This document shows positions 40,059 to 51,540 of a stretch of DNA of 64,000 nt, in pieces. The notes beneath the pieces were generated by a model that was not told where the DNA came from, searched no databases, and worked only from the letters and a program-made list of their open reading frames with translations. The DNA is taken from NCBI RefSeq assembly GCF_040047665.1, contig NZ_CP157355.1, positions 3,038,001-3,102,000 of the forward strand. The letters run 5' to 3'. The first letter of the stretch is position 1, and each line of letters opens with the position of its first letter. Source of the stretch: Chitinibacter sp. FCG-7 (GTDB lineage Bacteria; Pseudomonadota; Gammaproteobacteria; Burkholderiales; Chitinibacteraceae). A program made the translations under genes and the position numbers.

Positions 40059-40588
40059 TATTGGCCTGTCGCGTTGCTACTGTTTGCTGCAGACGCGTTG
40101 CCCGCATTTTTGGCCGCAGCATTAATCCGGCGGATAATCTGCCCGGCTGCATCGCGCTGCATTTCGCGAATCAGGCTTGCTTCTTCGGCTTCCTTGGACA
40201 ATACGCTGTTCTCATCCCAGGAAATATTGCGCTGTAAGGAGATTGCGTTGTCGTCGATCAGCGTTTCGCCCACTTTGCTGGCGCTAAAGTGCAGGCGGTA
40301 ATACAACCGATATTCGGCGACCTGACCGCTGCTATTGACGCTCAGTACCTGCTTATCCATGCCTTCGGACAGGATCTGGATGGTGATTTCAGGCGTTGGC
40401 GAATTCAGGTCGATTTTCATTAAACCGAGCTGGCGGCTTAAATCCTGAAAGGCGCCGCCATTACCGATCAGCTTGGCGCTGGCAAAGGGCAGCGTTGAGT
40501 TTGGACCCTGACCGCGCAGATGAAAGCCGCACGCCATCAGGCTCAGGCTGAGTAGGGCGGCTAGCAGGGTGCGAAGGTGCAAAGGCAT
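40058..40588 (-). CDS. lptE: LPS-assembly lipoprotein LptE
   Basis: 176-aa outer-membrane lipoprotein that plugs LptD and helps insert LPS. Signal peptide with lipobox: LLAALLSLSLMAC, Cys at residue 20, then GFHLRGQ, the family hallmark. The mature part contains QVAEYRLYYRLHFSASK. Start 40588 has AAGGAG upstream. The C-terminus is Asn/Ala-rich. Overlaps holA by one base. Confidence 0.93.
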   Translation of the reverse strand: MPLHLRTLLAALLSLSLMACGFHLRGQGPNSTLPFASAKLIGNGGAFQDLSRQLGLMKIDLNSPTPEITIQILSEGMDKQVLSVNSSGQVAEYRLYYRLHFSASKVGETLIDDNAISLQRNISWDENSVLSKEAEEASLIREMQRDAAGQIIRRINAAAKNAGNASAANSSNATGQ

Positions 40589-40871
40589 GAAAACTCCTTG
40601 TATTTAAACTTGTCGATGACTTGATTGTGTATGCAGTTTTCAATCAAGTCCTGCTGCAATTTTCAAATGCAGTTCTGATCCAATTTCACAGATGCAATGC
40701 CAATACAGTCGCCGGTTTGGGTAAGTGTCTTGCTTTGAAGCTGCCCAGCGGTCAATGTTTCGGCTGGTGTCGCTAAAACCGGCCGCTGGGCGTACGATTT
40801 GCCCGCTGTTGCGCTGCCTGCGGCCGTGCGCGTGAAGCGCCAGACCACAGGTCAACCACGGTACTACCGGT
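40589..40871. other. gap between leuS and lptE (283 bp)
   Basis: The minus strand holds an open frame (40663-40848) of 61 codons from a GTG, ending in a two-cysteine tail (CIGIASVKLDQNC) that looks weakly like the end of a pilin-type or secreted protein. It has no upstream part, ATG or ribosome-binding site. It could be a decayed remnant; I see nothing firm here. Confidence 0.3.
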
Positions 40872-43843
<2,972 letters not shown>

Positions 43844-44482
43844 ATGCTTCATCCCCGGCAAACTGGTTTTACCCTGGTCGAGATGGCTATTGTCTTGGTC
43901 ATTATCGGCCTGATCCTTGGCGCAGCTTTTAAAGGCAAGGATTTGATTGACGGCGCTAAAGTAAAAAATATGGCCGCGCAAGTGAATAAAATGCAGGCCG
44001 CATTCAACGTCTATTACGAAAAATATGGCGCTTATCCGGGTGATGGCTGCGCCGCGCTGGTGACCACGCAAACGCTGTGTACCGGGGCAAAAAATGGCAG
44101 CCTGGGCTTGCTGGAAAATAATAGTGCACCGATCTTGCTGGTCAATACCGGGATTCTGAGTGCAGCCGATATGCAAAGTGTGTTTGGCGTGCCCTGGGTG
44201 ATTACTGAAGGTGCGGCAATCACCAACTATACGACTGCGCATCACTATATGACGCCGGGCACGCAAACCAGTGCCGGTGTCACGACGCAACAGGAAGTGG
44301 ATGTGCGTTTTGTCTGCGCGCTGGATCGGGCGATTGATGATGGCGTGCCGACCACGGGCAATGTGCGCAGCTCGGCGGCCAATGCCGCCACGCAGGCCGG
44401 AGCTGCGGCGTACACCAATGACGGTGGCGATTGCTGGGCGCTGGCTGGGAATGGTTCGGTGGGGATTAGGGTGCTGCCGTGA
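43844..44482 (+). CDS. orphan prepilin-type (pseudopilin) protein
   Basis: 212-aa type IV pilin-like protein. Short leader MLHPRQTG cleaved before FTLVEMAIVLVIIGLILGA (Gly-Phe site, Glu at +5), the type III signal processed by PilD. The mature part begins with the alpha1 spine, then a globular domain with paired Cys (about 66/78) typical of minor pilins or pseudopilins. A C-terminal Gly/Ala-rich part has DDGGDCWALAG-like residues. No other pilus or T2SS genes lie near, so its machine is elsewhere. Strong AGGAGG ribosome-binding site. Confidence 0.85.
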   Translation: MLHPRQTGFTLVEMAIVLVIIGLILGAAFKGKDLIDGAKVKNMAAQVNKMQAAFNVYYEKYGAYPGDGCAALVTTQTLCTGAKNGSLGLLENNSAPILLVNTGILSAADMQSVFGVPWVITEGAAITNYTTAHHYMTPGTQTSAGVTTQQEVDVRFVCALDRAIDDGVPTTGNVRSSAANAATQAGAAAYTNDGGDCWALAGNGSVGIRVLP

Positions 44483-44490
44483 TGGCTGAT

Positions 44491-45159
44491 TTAGCCGGGA
44501 TTTGATTTAAGCGTTTCACGGATCAGGCCCAGCGTTACCGCGCGTTGGCGTGATAACGACGCCGTATTGATTTCTTCCAGCAATTGATAAAGATTGGGTA
44601 GATCGCGACTGGCGTGCTGCAGCAGGTATTCGGCCAGCTCGCGATGTAACTCGAAGCCCAGATGGCGGGCGCGGCGCAACAGCGCGGCGATTTTATCGTC
44701 ATCGGATAATGATTTGAGCTGATAAACCAGCCCCCAGCCTAGCCGGGTGCGCAAATCGTCGCGCAGGGCAAGCAGCATCGGTGGCAGATTGCCGCTGGCC
44801 AGAATCCGCCCGCCGCCTTCGCGCAAGGTGTTGTAGTGGTCAAAAAGTGTAATTTGCTGCTCGGCATCCAGATATTCCACATTGTCGACTAGCAGTGCGG
44901 CATTGCCTTCGATCTGCTGCGGCAGCATGCTCTGGCGCGCGTTGATGTAGTAACTGGGTAGTGCGTCTTCCAGTCTAGCTTCGCTGGCGCTGAGCAGGTG
45001 GCTTTTGCCCGCACCGCTTTCACCCCAGATATATAAGGCCCGCACTTCTCCCTGCGCCCATTCGCCTAGCTGGAAAAGGAGTTCGGCATTATCCCCGCGC
45101 ACAAAATCATCAAAAGTGCGCGGCGCCGGGGGCAGAAAATCTAGGATCAGTTGCTTCAT
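44491..45159 (-). CDS. hda: DnaA regulatory inactivator Hda
   Basis: 222-aa AAA+ protein of the DnaA family lacking the DNA-binding domain. Together with the beta clamp it stimulates ATP hydrolysis by DnaA, preventing re-initiation. The N-terminal clamp-binding motif QLILDF is clear. Walker A WGESGAGKSHLL, Walker B LLVDNVEYLD, Box VII-like region in DLRTRLGWGLVYQLKSLSDD. Start 45159. Divergent from purM with a shared 210-bp intergenic region, a common arrangement. Confidence 0.94.
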   Translation of the reverse strand: MKQLILDFLPPAPRTFDDFVRGDNAELLFQLGEWAQGEVRALYIWGESGAGKSHLLSASEARLEDALPSYYINARQSMLPQQIEGNAALLVDNVEYLDAEQQITLFDHYNTLREGGGRILASGNLPPMLLALRDDLRTRLGWGLVYQLKSLSDDDKIAALLRRARHLGFELHRELAEYLLQHASRDLPNLYQLLEEINTASLSRQRAVTLGLIRETLKSNPG

Positions 45160-45369
45160 TGATGCGTGGGCATATGATTAAAAATGCAGTTCAAGTCTGA
45201 AAGTGCCGTAGAGAGAATACAAGGTGATATTTTAATAAACCTGCATTTTCAGTGTGATAAAAGCTGAAACTGGGGTCAACAGACGCAGCTAAATGCGATA
45301 AAATGCGCACTTTAGCAGATCTGGCGCTGCATTTTAACTCACAGCGCCGCCCACTACGAGACCATTCCC

Positions 45370-46413
45370 ATGAGCCAACACAAGCAAAGTCTAAGTTACC
45401 GTGATGCCGGTGTAGATATCGACGCAGGTGACCAGCTTGTTGAAAATATCAAACCTTTTGCCAAGCGTACAATGCGCCCCGAGGTGCTCGGCGGTATTGG
45501 TGGTTTTGGTGCGCTGGTTGAAATCAGCAAAAAATTCAAAGAGCCCGTGCTGGTTTCCGGCACCGACGGGGTTGGCACCAAGCTGAAACTGGCTTTCGAA
45601 CTCAATCGCCATGATACCGTGGGTATCGACCTGGTGGGCATGAGCGTCAACGATATTCTGGTGCAAGGCGCCGAGCCGCTGTTCTTCCTGGATTACTTTG
45701 CCTGCGGCAAGCTCGATGTGGAAAGCGCCACCGAAGTGATTAAAGGCATTGCTTATGGCTGTGAACAAGCCGGTTGTGCGCTGACTGGCGGCGAAACCGC
45801 TGAAATGCCGGGCATGTATCCGGTTGGCGAATACGATCTGGCTGGTTTTGCAGTGGGCGTGGTGGAAAAATCGAAAGTGATCACGGGCCAGGACATCAAA
45901 GCCGGTGACGTCGTGCTGGGCCTGGCATCGAACGGTGCGCATTCCAATGGTTACTCGCTGATCCGTAAAATCCTGAATCTGGATCACGTTGATTACAATT
46001 CCGAATTCGACGGCGGCCGCTCATTGGCCGATGTGGTCATGGCGCCAACGCGCATCTACGTCAAACCGCTGCTGAAACTGATCGACACCCTGACTGTTAA
46101 AGGCATGGCACACATTACCGGTGGCGGTATTACTGAAAACGTGCCACGCGTTTTGCCGGACAATGTCGTCGCGCAAATCGACGCAGCCAGCTGGACAATG
46201 CCCAAGCTCTTCACCTGGCTGCAAGAGCAAGGCAATGTGGCGCAACAGGAAATGTACAAAACCTTTAACTGCGGCATCGGCATGGTCGTGATTGTGGCCG
46301 CCGAAGACGCTGCAGCCGCGACAGCCTTGCTGACTCAGGAAGGCGAAACCGTGTACCAGCTGGGCGTGGTGCGTGAGCGTGTTGGCGACGAGCACCAGAC
46401 TCAAGTTGTCTGA
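45370..46413 (+). CDS. purM: phosphoribosylformylglycinamidine cyclo-ligase
   Basis: AIR synthetase of de novo purine synthesis. 347 aa. Motifs: [66 protein letters not shown] cut by the family Gly loops, [47 protein letters not shown] 45370; weak AGACC upstream. purN follows after a 316-bp gap filled with repeats, so the two are probably no longer tightly coupled. Confidence 0.98.
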   Translation: MSQHKQSLSYRDAGVDIDAGDQLVENIKPFAKRTMRPEVLGGIGGFGALVEISKKFKEPVLVSGTDGVGTKLKLAFELNRHDTVGIDLVGMSVNDILVQGAEPLFFLDYFACGKLDVESATEVIKGIAYGCEQAGCALTGGETAEMPGMYPVGEYDLAGFAVGVVEKSKVITGQDIKAGDVVLGLASNGAHSNGYSLIRKILNLDHVDYNSEFDGGRSLADVVMAPTRIYVKPLLKLIDTLTVKGMAHITGGGITENVPRVLPDNVVAQIDAASWTMPKLFTWLQEQGNVAQQEMYKTFNCGIGMVVIVAAEDAAAATALLTQEGETVYQLGVVRERVGDEHQTQVV

Positions 46414-46432
46414 TTGATGCTGGTCTGACAAA

Positions 46433-46453
46433 GGCGAGGTCGTTGACCTCGCT
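46433..46453. repeat. 21-bp hairpin, copy 1 of a direct repeat
   Basis: GGCGAGGTC-GTT-GACCTCGCT; identical to 46616-46636. This copy lacks a T-run. Confidence 0.85.
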
Positions 46454-46615
46454 CAGGCTGTTGACAGAAGTGGGAAATAACGATTTTCAAGTCTCGGCAA
46501 AGCCGAACCTAATCAATAGCGGCTTGAATCTGCAGCCTTTATGTTTTATACCCACCCCTCCCGTCCCCTCATTGAGGGGAATCTCGCTTCGCGAGTGGAG
46601 TTGGTCATTCATTCG

Positions 46616-46645
46616 GGCGAGGTCGTTGACCTCGCTTTTTGTTTT
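46616..46645 (+). terminator. intrinsic terminator of purM, copy 2 of the direct repeat
   Basis: GCGAGGTC-GTT-GACCTCGC stem followed by TTTTTGTTTTTA. Probably the functional purM terminator. Confidence 0.8.
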
Positions 46646-46669
46646 TATAATGCAGTAATTGTTTTGTTT

Positions 46670-46718
46670 GGGTATTGCCCTGCAGCTTTTATTTAGATTG
46701 AGCTACAGGCGTATACCT
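46670..46718. repeat. 49-bp dyad element, intergenic, right end ATACCT
   Basis: GGGTATTGCCCTGCAG left arm and CTACAGGCGTATACCT right arm; 49 bp, directly in front of purN. Confidence 0.85.
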
Positions 46719-46729
46719 ATGGATGACGC

Positions 46730-47371
46730 ATGAAAAATCTTGTAATTCTGATTTCTGGTCGTGGTAGCAATATGCAGGCCATTGTGAACGCACAGATTGC
46801 TGGAGCGCATATTGCCGCTGTGATTTCCAATCGCCCTGATGCGGCGGGTCTGGCTTGGGCGGCTGAGCGCGGTATTCAAACTGCCGTGCTCGATCACAAA
46901 CAATTTGCCGACCGGGAGCGCTTTGATCAGGCTTTGGCCGAGTTAATCGATGGCTACGCGCCCGATCTGGTGGTGCTGGCCGGATTTATGCGCATTCTCA
47001 CCGCCGCTTTTGTGCAGCGCTATGAAAACCGGCTGATCAATATGCATCCATCGCTATTGCCTGCCTTTACCGGTTTGCACACGCATCAGCGCGCGATCGA
47101 TGAGGGTGTCAAGCTGGCCGGTTGCACCGTGCATTTTGTCACCGCCGAACTCGATCACGGCCCGATGATTGCGCAGGCCGCGGTGCCGGTGCTGGATAAC
47201 GATAGCGCCGACACGCTGGCGGCCAGAATTCTGGTGCAAGAGCATCAGCTGTACCCGCAGGCGGTGGCCTGGTTTGTGGCCGACCAGCTGCAGGTGGTCG
47301 ATGGCAAAGTGAAAAATGCCGCCGCAGCCAATCCTGAGGTCTTTTTGCGAGCTCCTAGCACCGCATCATGA
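46730..47371 (+). CDS. purN: phosphoribosylglycinamide formyltransferase
   Basis: GAR transformylase using 10-formyltetrahydrofolate. 213 aa. KNLVILISGRGSNMQAI at the N-terminus, SNRPDAAGL, AGFMRILTAAFV, and the catalytic region INMHPSLLPAFTGLHTHQ with Asn/His. GCTVHFVTAELDHGPMIAQ carries the catalytic Asp. ATG 46730 lies 11 bases after the 49-bp element, so the ribosome-binding site must be in or at the edge of the element. Overlaps the next start by 4 bases (ATGA). Confidence 0.97.
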   Translation: MKNLVILISGRGSNMQAIVNAQIAGAHIAAVISNRPDAAGLAWAAERGIQTAVLDHKQFADRERFDQALAELIDGYAPDLVVLAGFMRILTAAFVQRYENRLINMHPSLLPAFTGLHTHQRAIDEGVKLAGCTVHFVTAELDHGPMIAQAAVPVLDNDSADTLAARILVQEHQLYPQAVAWFVADQLQVVDGKVKNAAAANPEVFLRAPSTAS

Positions 47372-48621
47372 ACAAATATGCCTGGTGGGCTCTGGCCTTG
47401 TCGCTGACACTGCATCTGGTTTCGGTGCTGGCCGAGCCGATGCTCAACTGGCTGAGCTATCGCCAGATTGCGGATCCCGTGCTGAAAAAAACGGCGCGAC
47501 AATTGGCTAGCCAGTCGCTGGATCATCTGGATACGCCAGATCCGTTGTCCAAGGTGAAAGCCGTCGAGCAGCAAATGGTTTTGTTGCAGCCCGTCGCCGT
47601 GCGCCAATCTGAGCCTGCCACAACTGATCACACTGCATCAAGGGCCCGGCAGCGCAAGCTGGCGGCCGAAGCGGCTTCGCAAGTTACGCAAGAGAATGCT
47701 TCAGTGAATACGGCGAGTGTAGCGGCGTCCATCGCTTCGTCGGTCACCGCAGAAGGGCTGGCCGCTAGCGAATCTGCAGCTTTGGCGGCGGCTAATATGC
47801 TGCAGTCGGCAGACATGCAAACGACTGCCGCGAGTCAGGCCAGCACCGTGAAGCTTTTGTCTGGTGCAGATAAAGCGTCTGGAGCGCAGCGGGCGTCAGC
47901 GACGCTGGCAAAGCGGGCTGATCCGGGCAAAACAGACCCGATCAAGATCGATCGTGAAGCGGCCAAGCGCTTTCCGCGTGAAGTCAAAATCGAATATCGC
48001 TACCTGGGTTTCCCGGCGTATTTGCACTGGAAACTGGAAGCAGGGCGCTATGATTTGCAGTTGGATGTGCCAATTCCCGGCCATGCTCGCCGTTTTATCA
48101 GCCGTGGCAAAATTGACAAGCATGGCGTGATGCCCGAGCAGTTTGTCGAGTATCGCAAGCAGTTTGCTACGCCCAAATTTGATGTGCGTTTTGACTGGGA
48201 GAAGGCCGAAGTGACGCTCAGTGAAGGCGAAAATCATAAGGTGGAGCCTTTTGCCGCGGGTGATCAGGATCTGATGTCGGCCGCCTTGCATCTGGCTCTG
48301 ATGGGCGGCAGCCAGCCCAAATACGAAATGGCGCTGTTTTCCGGGCGCAAGCGCTATCCCGAGGTGCAGTTTGAACTCAAGGGCGAAGCGCAGCTCACAA
48401 TCGGCGGTAAGGAAATTCCTGCGCTGCTAATGAGCTCACGCACTGGCGAGCGTCAGGTTGATTTCTGGCTCGCGCCCGATTGGCATAATTTGCCGGTGCG
48501 CATGGTGCTCAATTTTGGCAAGGATGGCACTTATGATTTATCCGCCTACAATTTGACACTGGACGGTAAAAAAGTGCTGGAATGGGTCAACCCGAATGCA
48601 CACAGCCAGCGACGGCCTTGA
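47368..48621 (+). CDS. DUF3108 domain-containing protein
   Basis: 417-aa protein. N-terminal signal/anchor (about 5-22, WWALALSLTLHLVSVLA), a long Ala/Ser/Gln-rich spacer (about 70-180), then a DUF3108 beta-rich periplasmic domain (about 195-410). That domain contains EYRYLGFPAYLHWKLEAGRYD, WLAPDWHNLPVRMVL and the tail YDLSAYNLTLDGKKV. Function unknown; DUF3108 proteins are periplasmic and often sit next to purN in betaproteobacteria. Start ATG 47368 overlaps the purN stop. Confidence 0.85.
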   Translation: MNKYAWWALALSLTLHLVSVLAEPMLNWLSYRQIADPVLKKTARQLASQSLDHLDTPDPLSKVKAVEQQMVLLQPVAVRQSEPATTDHTASRARQRKLAAEAASQVTQENASVNTASVAASIASSVTAEGLAASESAALAAANMLQSADMQTTAASQASTVKLLSGADKASGAQRASATLAKRADPGKTDPIKIDREAAKRFPREVKIEYRYLGFPAYLHWKLEAGRYDLQLDVPIPGHARRFISRGKIDKHGVMPEQFVEYRKQFATPKFDVRFDWEKAEVTLSEGENHKVEPFAAGDQDLMSAALHLALMGGSQPKYEMALFSGRKRYPEVQFELKGEAQLTIGGKEIPALLMSSRTGERQVDFWLAPDWHNLPVRMVLNFGKDGTYDLSAYNLTLDGKKVLEWVNPNAHSQRRP

Positions 48622-48729
48622 TGAATAGATTTTAAATAGGGTTTGCATGCAAACCGACCCGAAGCTGCCGGCCATCACGCCGGCGCATGAGCTGCCTACA
48701 GGCGGCCTGATTGAAAAAAGAGAGTATTT

Positions 48730-50067
48730 ATGACACCAAAGCAATTATCTGCCACGCTTGATATTTTGAATTCGGCGCTGGGTTTTAACGCCCCTGCAGA
48801 TGCCGTGGTCTCGCGCCATTTTCGCGAAAACAAGGATTTAGGGCATAAAGATAGGGCTGTCATTGCGGAAACCGTATTTAGCATGCTGCGCCATTTGCCG
48901 CAGCTCGAATGGCTGGCAGGCAGTAGCGAGGCGCGCCTGGCCAGTACGCGTGAATTGCTGCTGGCTTACTTTACCCGGATCAAGCATCTGAATGTGCGCG
49001 AGCTGCCAGCGGTATTTACCGATGAAGACAAAGAGCGTGCCGGTGCGATGAAGGGTATGGCGCTACGTGACGCGCCACTCAACGTGCGTGCGGCTATACC
49101 CCAATGGCTGGTTGATGCTATGCTGGCCGAAGGTCAGACGGAAGAGCAGATTCTGGCTATGGGCCTGGCCATGTTGCAGCCTGCGCCACTGGATGTGCGC
49201 GTCAATAGCATTAAGGCCAAGCGCGAAGCCGTTGCCGCCGAGCTGAAAGCCGCAGGCGATATCAACACCACGCCAACGCCATATTCACCTTGGGGTTTGC
49301 GTGTGGAAGGCAAGCCCGCAATCAACAAATACAAGTGCTTTATCGAAGGCCGTGTTGAAGTGCAGGATGAAGGCAGCCAGCTACTCGGTTTGTTATCGGG
49401 CGTGAAACGTGGCCAGATGGTGACGGATTTCTGCGCCGGTGCTGGCGGTAAGACTTTATTGCTCGGTGCGATGATGCAAAATACTGGCCGTTTGTATGCC
49501 TTTGATGTATCGGAAAAACGGCTGGCCAACTTAAAACCGCGTCTGGCGCGCTCTGGCCTATCGAATGTGAATCCACAGCTGATTGCGTCGGAAACCGATC
49601 AGAAGATCAAGCGTCTGGCTGGCAAAATGGACGTCGTGCTGGTTGATTCGCCGTGTTCCGGCATGGGTACGCTGCGCCGTAATCCAGACCTGAAAATGCG
49701 CCAGTCGGCGAGCAGTGTGGCTGAGTTGAATGAGAAACAGCGCGCTATTCTGAAGTCAGCAGCGCGTCTGGTGAAAAATGGTGGCCGCCTTGTGTATGCT
49801 ACTTGCAGCTTCTTGCACAGTGAAAATCAGGCCATTGTGCGTGAGTTTCTGGCGACGCATCCTGATTTTCAGCTGCTCGACGCACGCGAACTGCTGGCCA
49901 AAGAGCGCGTTGAGATTGCCTTGAGCGATGAGTTCCTGCAATTGACGCCGCAGCAGCATCAGACCGATGCTTTCTTTGCTGCGGTGCTGCAGCGTGTTTC
50001 GGTCGAAAAAGCCAAAGCACAGGAAGAATCGGCCATGTTGTCGGCTGAGGATGAGGTGGCTGAGTAA
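48730..50067 (+). CDS. RsmB/NOP-family rRNA cytosine-5 methyltransferase
   Basis: 445-aa SAM-dependent RNA m5C methyltransferase. N-terminal NusB-like helical part (about 1-140), catalytic domain from about 215: DEGSQLLGLLSGVKRGQMV, SAM motif DFCAGAGGKTLLLGA, motif IV DSPCSGMGTLRRNPD and motif VI TCSFLHSENQA (the two Cys for release and catalysis). Related to RsmB but the N-terminal part is short, so the target (C967 or another site) is uncertain. A perfect-ended 49-bp dyad motif (49053-49101) lies within. A strong terminator follows. Confidence 0.9.
   Translation: MTPKQLSATLDILNSALGFNAPADAVVSRHFRENKDLGHKDRAVIAETVFSMLRHLPQLEWLAGSSEARLASTRELLLAYFTRIKHLNVRELPAVFTDEDKERAGAMKGMALRDAPLNVRAAIPQWLVDAMLAEGQTEEQILAMGLAMLQPAPLDVRVNSIKAKREAVAAELKAAGDINTTPTPYSPWGLRVEGKPAINKYKCFIEGRVEVQDEGSQLLGLLSGVKRGQMVTDFCAGAGGKTLLLGAMMQNTGRLYAFDVSEKRLANLKPRLARSGLSNVNPQLIASETDQKIKRLAGKMDVVLVDSPCSGMGTLRRNPDLKMRQSASSVAELNEKQRAILKSAARLVKNGGRLVYATCSFLHSENQAIVREFLATHPDFQLLDARELLAKERVEIALSDEFLQLTPQQHQTDAFFAAVLQRVSVEKAKAQEESAMLSAEDEVAE
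49053..49101. repeat. 49-bp dyad motif, perfect ends, inside RsmB-type gene
   Basis: GGGTAT at 49053-49058, ATACCC at 49096-49101. The gene's reading frame here is K-GGT-ATG, a different frame from the copies in ligA, rmlD and the GNAT gene. Confidence 0.6.
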
Positions 50068-50086
50068 TACATGCAGATTGGATTAA

Positions 50087-50123
50087 ATAAAAAAAACCCG
50101 CTTTAAGCGGGTTTTTTTTATTG
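50087..50123. terminator. bidirectional intrinsic terminator
   Basis: AAAAAAAACCCGCTT-TAAGCGGGTTTTTTTT hairpin between the methyltransferase gene and convergent sspB. Confidence 0.95.
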
Positions 50124-50150
50124 GTCGATGGTGTCGGCAGAAGGTGATGC

Positions 50151-50576
50151 CTACTTCACAACACGCAGTTGCGGGCGTCCGTTTGGGCGTGGTGGCGGAT
50201 CTTGCGGCGGCTCATCGTGAGGGCTGGATTCCGGTGCTGATTCCGGTTCACCAGCAGCCTCGTTGCCCTCGTATTCAAAGCCCATGCCTTCACCATTTTC
50301 GCGCGAGAAAATTGAAATCACAGCACCCACCGGGATTTCAATATCGCGCGATATGCCATTAAAGCGCGCTGAGAAGCTGATAAAGTCATTGGCAATGGTC
50401 AGATTGCGGCAAGCGTTGTAACTCACATTGAGCACAATCTCACCATTTTTGACGTATTCCATAGGCACTTGCATTTTGCCGCGTACGGCGACAACCAAGT
50501 ATGGCGTGAAACCTTGGTCGGAGCACCATTCATGAATGGCGCGTAGTAAATACGGTTTGGTCGATACAGTGTGCAT
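50151..50576 (-). CDS. sspB: ClpXP protease specificity-enhancing factor SspB
   Basis: 141-aa adaptor delivering ssrA-tagged and other substrates to ClpXP. Folded domain about 1-105 (STKPYLLRAIHEWCSDQGFTPY, MEYVKNGEIVLNVSYNA, SFSARFNG, IPVGAVISIFSRENGEGM). A flexible acidic/Pro-rich tail ends in RPQLRVVK, the XB motif that docks on ClpX. Pairs with sspA just upstream, with an intrinsic hairpin between them. Confidence 0.96.
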   Translation of the reverse strand: MHTVSTKPYLLRAIHEWCSDQGFTPYLVVAVRGKMQVPMEYVKNGEIVLNVSYNACRNLTIANDFISFSARFNGISRDIEIPVGAVISIFSRENGEGMGFEYEGNEAAGEPESAPESSPHDEPPQDPPPRPNGRPQLRVVK

Positions 50577-50653
50577 GGTCGGCCCCGCAAAAGAAGAAAG
50601 TATTTTGCAATTGTAGCAGGCTTACATTGCTTCGGTGTAAATCAAGCATGCAG

Positions 50654-50681
50654 CAAAAAGCCCCGCGTACGGGGCTTTGAA
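50654..50681 (-). terminator. intrinsic terminator after sspA
   Basis: On the minus strand AAAGCCCC-GTACGC-GGGGCTTTTT. It lies between sspA and sspB, so sspB depends on readthrough or its own promoter. Confidence 0.8.
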
Positions 50682-51287
50682 TTATTTGCGCATGGCTTTT
50701 TCGTTGGCGGTCAACGATTCAATAAAGGCTTCGCGGCTAAAAATACGTTCTGCATATTTCATCACTGGTACCAGACCTTTGGTCACTTCAATGCCGTAGT
50801 GCTCAAAACGCCACAGCAATGGGGCAATTGCCACGTCAAGCATCGAGAACTCTTCGCCCAGAATGAATTTCTGCTTGGTGAAGATCGGGGCGATTTGTGT
50901 CAGATTGTCGCGGATTGCCGCACGGGCAGCTTCCAGCTGGGCTTTTTTGGAGCTGCTATCTTCCAGTGTTCTGAGATGGATAAACAACTCGCGCTCCAGA
51001 TTGAACAGCATCAGGCGGGCACGGGCGCGCATGACTGGATCAGCTGGCATCAATTGCGGGTGTGGGAAACGCTCGTCAATATATTCATTGATGATGTTTG
51101 ATTCATACAGTTGCAAATCACGTTCAACCAGTACGGGCACTTCGTTGTACGGATTCATGATCGCCAGATCTTCTGGTTTGCTATGAATATCCACATCGAG
51201 AATTTCAAAGTCCATGCCTTTTTCAAATAGCACAATGCGGCAGCGGTGGCTGAATGGGCAGGAAGTACCAGAGTACAACTTCATCAT
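50682..51287 (-). CDS. sspA: stringent starvation protein A, GST-fold
   Basis: 201-aa glutathione-S-transferase-fold protein that binds RNA polymerase in E. coli and modulates stress transcription. Thioredoxin-like N-terminal domain MKLYSGTSCPFSHRCRIVLFEKG, then NEVPVLVERDLQLYESNIINEYIDE. Helical C-terminal domain with FILGEEFSMLDVAIAPLLWR. Start 51287 or 51284 (two ATGs in tandem); AAAGGACA is upstream. Gene order petABC-sspAB is conserved in betaproteobacteria. Confidence 0.95.
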   Translation of the reverse strand: MMKLYSGTSCPFSHRCRIVLFEKGMDFEILDVDIHSKPEDLAIMNPYNEVPVLVERDLQLYESNIINEYIDERFPHPQLMPADPVMRARARLMLFNLERELFIHLRTLEDSSSKKAQLEAARAAIRDNLTQIAPIFTKQKFILGEEFSMLDVAIAPLLWRFEHYGIEVTKGLVPVMKYAERIFSREAFIESLTANEKAMRK

Positions 51288-51440
51288 GGCGTGTATGTCC
51301 TTTGTGAGTAGCAAGGCGCAATTGTAATGATATTGCGCTGCAATAGCTACGAAAACACCGATAAGCTGATGATTATTAAGTGAAAAGTCGCAAATTTGGC
51401 TCTGTGTGCTTATTACCTGCTTGGATTTGATTTTTGTTGG

Positions 51441-51489
51441 GGGTATTGGCTGGAAAGCCTTGCTGTATATTAATTGAGATGATATACCC
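51441..51489. repeat. 49-bp dyad element, intergenic, perfect ends
   Basis: GGGTATTGGCTGGAAA and TTGAGATGATATACCC, 49 bp, between petC and sspA, next to the petC terminator. Confidence 0.85.
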
Positions 51490-51491
51490 GT

Positions 51492-51519
51492 AAAAAAGGG
51501 CGGAAAATCCGCCCTTTTG
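51492..51519 (-). terminator. intrinsic terminator of the petABC operon
   Basis: Minus strand: AAAAGGGCGGA-TTT-TCCGCCCTTTTTT hairpin with T-run, about 20 bases after the petC stop. Confidence 0.9.
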
Positions 51520-51540
51520 ATTCGTTACTGAAGCTGCAAA

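Larger units (their letters stand above)
46414..46729. other. repeat-filled purM-purN gap (316 bp)
   Basis: No gene. From left to right: a hairpin (46433-46453), about 160 bp with a C-rich hairpin (46565-46579) and a CTCGC-TTC-GCGAG hairpin (46583-46595), an exact second copy of the first hairpin followed by T-runs (46616-46645), and a 49-bp dyad element (46670-46718) ending 11 bases before purN. Confidence 0.7.

Noticed and set aside
45615..45628. GATACCGTGGGTATC palindrome in purM
   Set aside because: Short local palindrome in conserved coding sequence, without the 49-bp spacing.
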